Below, piece by piece: positions 62,270-64,000 of a stretch of DNA of 64,000 bases (the stretch's first letter is position 1; each line of letters opens with the position of its first letter). The notes under the pieces are model-generated. The model was given only the letters and a program-made list of their open reading frames with translations, did no database searches and was not told where the DNA came from. The stretch comes from Clostridium_AD sp050717515. GTDB lineage: Bacteria; Bacillota; Clostridia; Clostridiales; Clostridiaceae. Location: the NCBI RefSeq assembly GCF_050717515.1, contig NZ_JBOITL010000013.1, positions 124,001 to 188,000 of the forward strand. The letters are read 5' to 3'. A program made the translations under genes and the position numbers.

Positions 62270-63874
62270 ATGTTAGATATAATAATAAAAAATGGATGCA
62301 TAGTAGACGGTACAGGCAATTCTTCTTATCAAGGAAGTTTAGGAATAAAAGATGGAAAAGTGGTAAAAATCCAAAGTAATATTGATGAACAGGCCTTAGA
62401 AATTATTGATGCTCATGGACTTATAGTTTGTCCAGGGTTTATTGATGTGCACAGTCATAATGATTTAGTACCTTTTATGGATGAAAATATTCAAAATTTA
62501 AAACTAATGCAAGGTGTAACCACCGAGCTTGTAGGACAATGTGGCTTAGGCGTTGTTCCTTGTATTGAAAAAGAAAATAACATATGGAAAAACTATATAA
62601 GAGGAGTAGTTGGAGACCCCTCACTTAATTGGAGTTTTTCTAATCTTTACGACTATATACATCAAATATCTTCAATAGAGCTAAAAAATAATTTTACAAT
62701 TCTAATTTCTCACGGTGCAATTAAGACAAGCGTTATGAACTTTGATAATAGGATAGCAACTAAAGAGGAGATTAACAGCATGTGTAAAATAGCAGAGGAT
62801 GCTATGAAAGCTGGTTCTTTTGGCATGTCTATAGGACTTCAATACCTGCCTGGAATTTTCAGCACAAAAGATGAGTTAATAGCTATATGTAGCGTTATAG
62901 CAAAGTATGATGGAATTGTTATGGTTCATCTTAGAAATCATGATGATACTATAACAAATGCACTAGAGGAAATGATTTATATAGCAAAGCAGTCTAAGGT
63001 ACGTCTTCACATTTCACACTTGAGGTCTTATAACTCGAAGGATTTGGGTTGTGATGCTAAAAAGCTTATAAGTTATATAGATAGTGCCATAGATAATGGA
63101 ATTAAAATAACTTTTGACGAACATTTATATTTATCAGGAAGCACTCTTATGACCCAGCTTTTACCACCCTGGGTTACCGCTGGTGGCAGTGAAGAAATGG
63201 GTAAAAGGCTAAAAGACAAAAAAATCCTCTTAAAACTTAAAGAAGAACTTAAAAACCATAAAACTCACTATAGTGGCTGGGACAATTATAGCTTAATTAC
63301 AGGTTGGAATGGCATACTCATAACTTCAGTAAAAGAAAAGAAAAATTTAAAATACATTGGAAAGACTGTAGGTAGTATTGCTAAAAACTTAGGTATTGAG
63401 TCTGTAGATTTTGCGCTGCAGCTACTTATGGAAGAAAAATTTGGGGTAGCAATAGTGACCCTAAATGTATTTTCGGAAGAGGATACCATTGAACTAATAA
63501 ATCATCCACTGCAAATGGTAGGCTCAGACAGTATACCAGGAGGAAATCCACATCCAAGACTTTATGGAAACTACCCCCTTTTTATAGGCAAATTTGTGCG
63601 AGATAAAAAGGCTCTTTCTCTTGAGACCGCTATATATAAGATATCATATCTGCCTGCAAAAACCTTAGGACTTAAAAATATAGGAGAAATAGCTATAGGT
63701 AAAACTGCTGATATAGTTTTATTTGATTTAAAGGAAATTAAAGGCTTTGAGAATTACTTTAAACCAACTACAGCTCCTGTTGGGATTAAATTTGTTGTAT
63801 TAAATGGTAAGGTTGCAGTAAGAGATAGTCTGGTATGTAAGAATGGCTATGGAAAAGTTTATAAAAGTTCTTAA
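62270..63874 (+). CDS. N-acyl-D-amino-acid deacylase family amidohydrolase
   Basis: Enzyme of 534 residues, the usual length of D-aminoacylases. The N-terminal strand LDIIIKNGCIVDGTGNSSYQ, the metal motif GFIDVHSHNDL, and GVTTELVGQCGLG are family hallmarks; further metal ligands lie in VMVHLRNHDD and RLHISHLRSYN, and the late motif GSDSIPGGNPHPRLYGNYPL matches the active-site aspartate. It should hydrolyse N-acyl-D-amino acids, possibly from peptidoglycan or peptides. Start taken at the second ATG (62270), nine bases after AGGGGA; the ATG at 62264 is too close to the site. A long terminator follows. Confidence 0.92.
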   Translation: MLDIIIKNGCIVDGTGNSSYQGSLGIKDGKVVKIQSNIDEQALEIIDAHGLIVCPGFIDVHSHNDLVPFMDENIQNLKLMQGVTTELVGQCGLGVVPCIEKENNIWKNYIRGVVGDPSLNWSFSNLYDYIHQISSIELKNNFTILISHGAIKTSVMNFDNRIATKEEINSMCKIAEDAMKAGSFGMSIGLQYLPGIFSTKDELIAICSVIAKYDGIVMVHLRNHDDTITNALEEMIYIAKQSKVRLHISHLRSYNSKDLGCDAKKLISYIDSAIDNGIKITFDEHLYLSGSTLMTQLLPPWVTAGGSEEMGKRLKDKKILLKLKEELKNHKTHYSGWDNYSLITGWNGILITSVKEKKNLKYIGKTVGSIAKNLGIESVDFALQLLMEEKFGVAIVTLNVFSEEDTIELINHPLQMVGSDSIPGGNPHPRLYGNYPLFIGKFVRDKKALSLETAIYKISYLPAKTLGLKNIGEIAIGKTADIVLFDLKEIKGFENYFKPTTAPVGIKFVVLNGKVAVRDSLVCKNGYGKVYKSS

Positions 63875-63878
63875 GAAA

Positions 63879-63922
63879 AATAATTAGTGCGGATATCATT
63901 AATGATACTCGCACTAATTATT
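63879..63922 (+). terminator. Long terminator after amidohydrolase gene
   Basis: 22-base arms meet without a real loop (AATAATTAGTGCG and TATCATT pair with AATGATA and CGCACTAATTATT, with a 2-base mismatch), followed by TTTTCCTTTTTTT. The remaining bases to 64000 show no feature. Confidence 0.88.
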
Positions 63923-64000
63923 TTCCTTTTTTTAACTACTGTTGCAACCCCCTTACAGTGAACAATTTCCTCAAAGCTTAATTTAATTTAAAGTGTATCA

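Noticed and set aside
1..64000. CRISPR arrays, insertion sequences, tRNA and rRNA genes
   Set aside because: No regularly spaced direct repeats, no transposase reading frames, and no cloverleaf or rRNA-like segments were found on either strand.

Overview
The window is AT-rich DNA from a low-GC Gram-positive, spore-forming anaerobe, most likely Clostridium sensu stricto. The evidence is a gerA-type germinant receptor operon, an alpha/beta-type small acid-soluble spore protein, a Spo0E-like phosphatase, strong AGGAGG-type ribosome binding sites, frequent TTG/GTG starts and many hairpin terminators. I cannot name the species. I see no rRNA, tRNA, CRISPR array, complete insertion sequence or prophage; one YopX-like gene is the only phage-flavoured item.

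Layout. 1-7.5 kb is a signalling block on the minus strand: a DUF3231-like protein cut by the window edge, a CheB-CheR-coiled coil-PAS fusion, and two soluble PAS histidine kinases with no response regulator beside them. 7.8-16 kb holds an FMN-binding membrane redox protein, a DUF454 protein that apparently starts at ATT, a zinc-ribbon membrane protein, a TPR-GGDEF diguanylate cyclase, a four-gene ECF sigma/anti-sigma/membrane-protein operon and an Old Yellow Enzyme. 16-26 kb holds an OpuC-like osmolyte ABC transporter, an OB-fold/ParB-like protein, a 39-codon small ORF with its own terminator, small membrane proteins, Spo0E-like, YopX-like, a flavodoxin-type reductase, UPF0316, a MATE transporter, a lone GreA and a SASP.

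26-34.5 kb carries aspartate 4-decarboxylase, a cold-shock protein, a vWA-TerD fusion, a YqeY protein, a CorA transporter, a metallophosphoesterase and a methyl-accepting chemotaxis protein. 34.6-42.1 kb is the most distinctive block: a compact six-gene minus-strand operon encoding a GntR regulator, a GlpA-like dehydrogenase with an extra N-terminal domain and a [2Fe-2S] tail, a second FAD oxidoreductase, a DUF1667 protein, an FGGY kinase and a homologue of alkylglycerone-phosphate (ether-lipid) synthase. It ends in a strong terminator. It reads as a kinase plus flavin dehydrogenase pathway for a glycerol-like substrate, extended by an enzyme of the ether-bond-forming family.

42.3-64 kb contains an ABC exporter, a DegP-like lipoprotein protease, a second lipoprotein, a YitT protein, a MATE transporter with a TrmB-type regulator and a 33-bp palindrome at the promoter, the gerA-gerC-gerB operon, a polysaccharide deacetylase, a methyltransferase-TPR protein with a degraded copy of its 3' end lying beyond a stand-alone adenylate kinase, a MerR regulator and another MATE transporter, a lone CheY-like receiver and a D-aminoacylase-family amidohydrolase.

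All calls come from reading the sequence and protein motifs; no database search was run.
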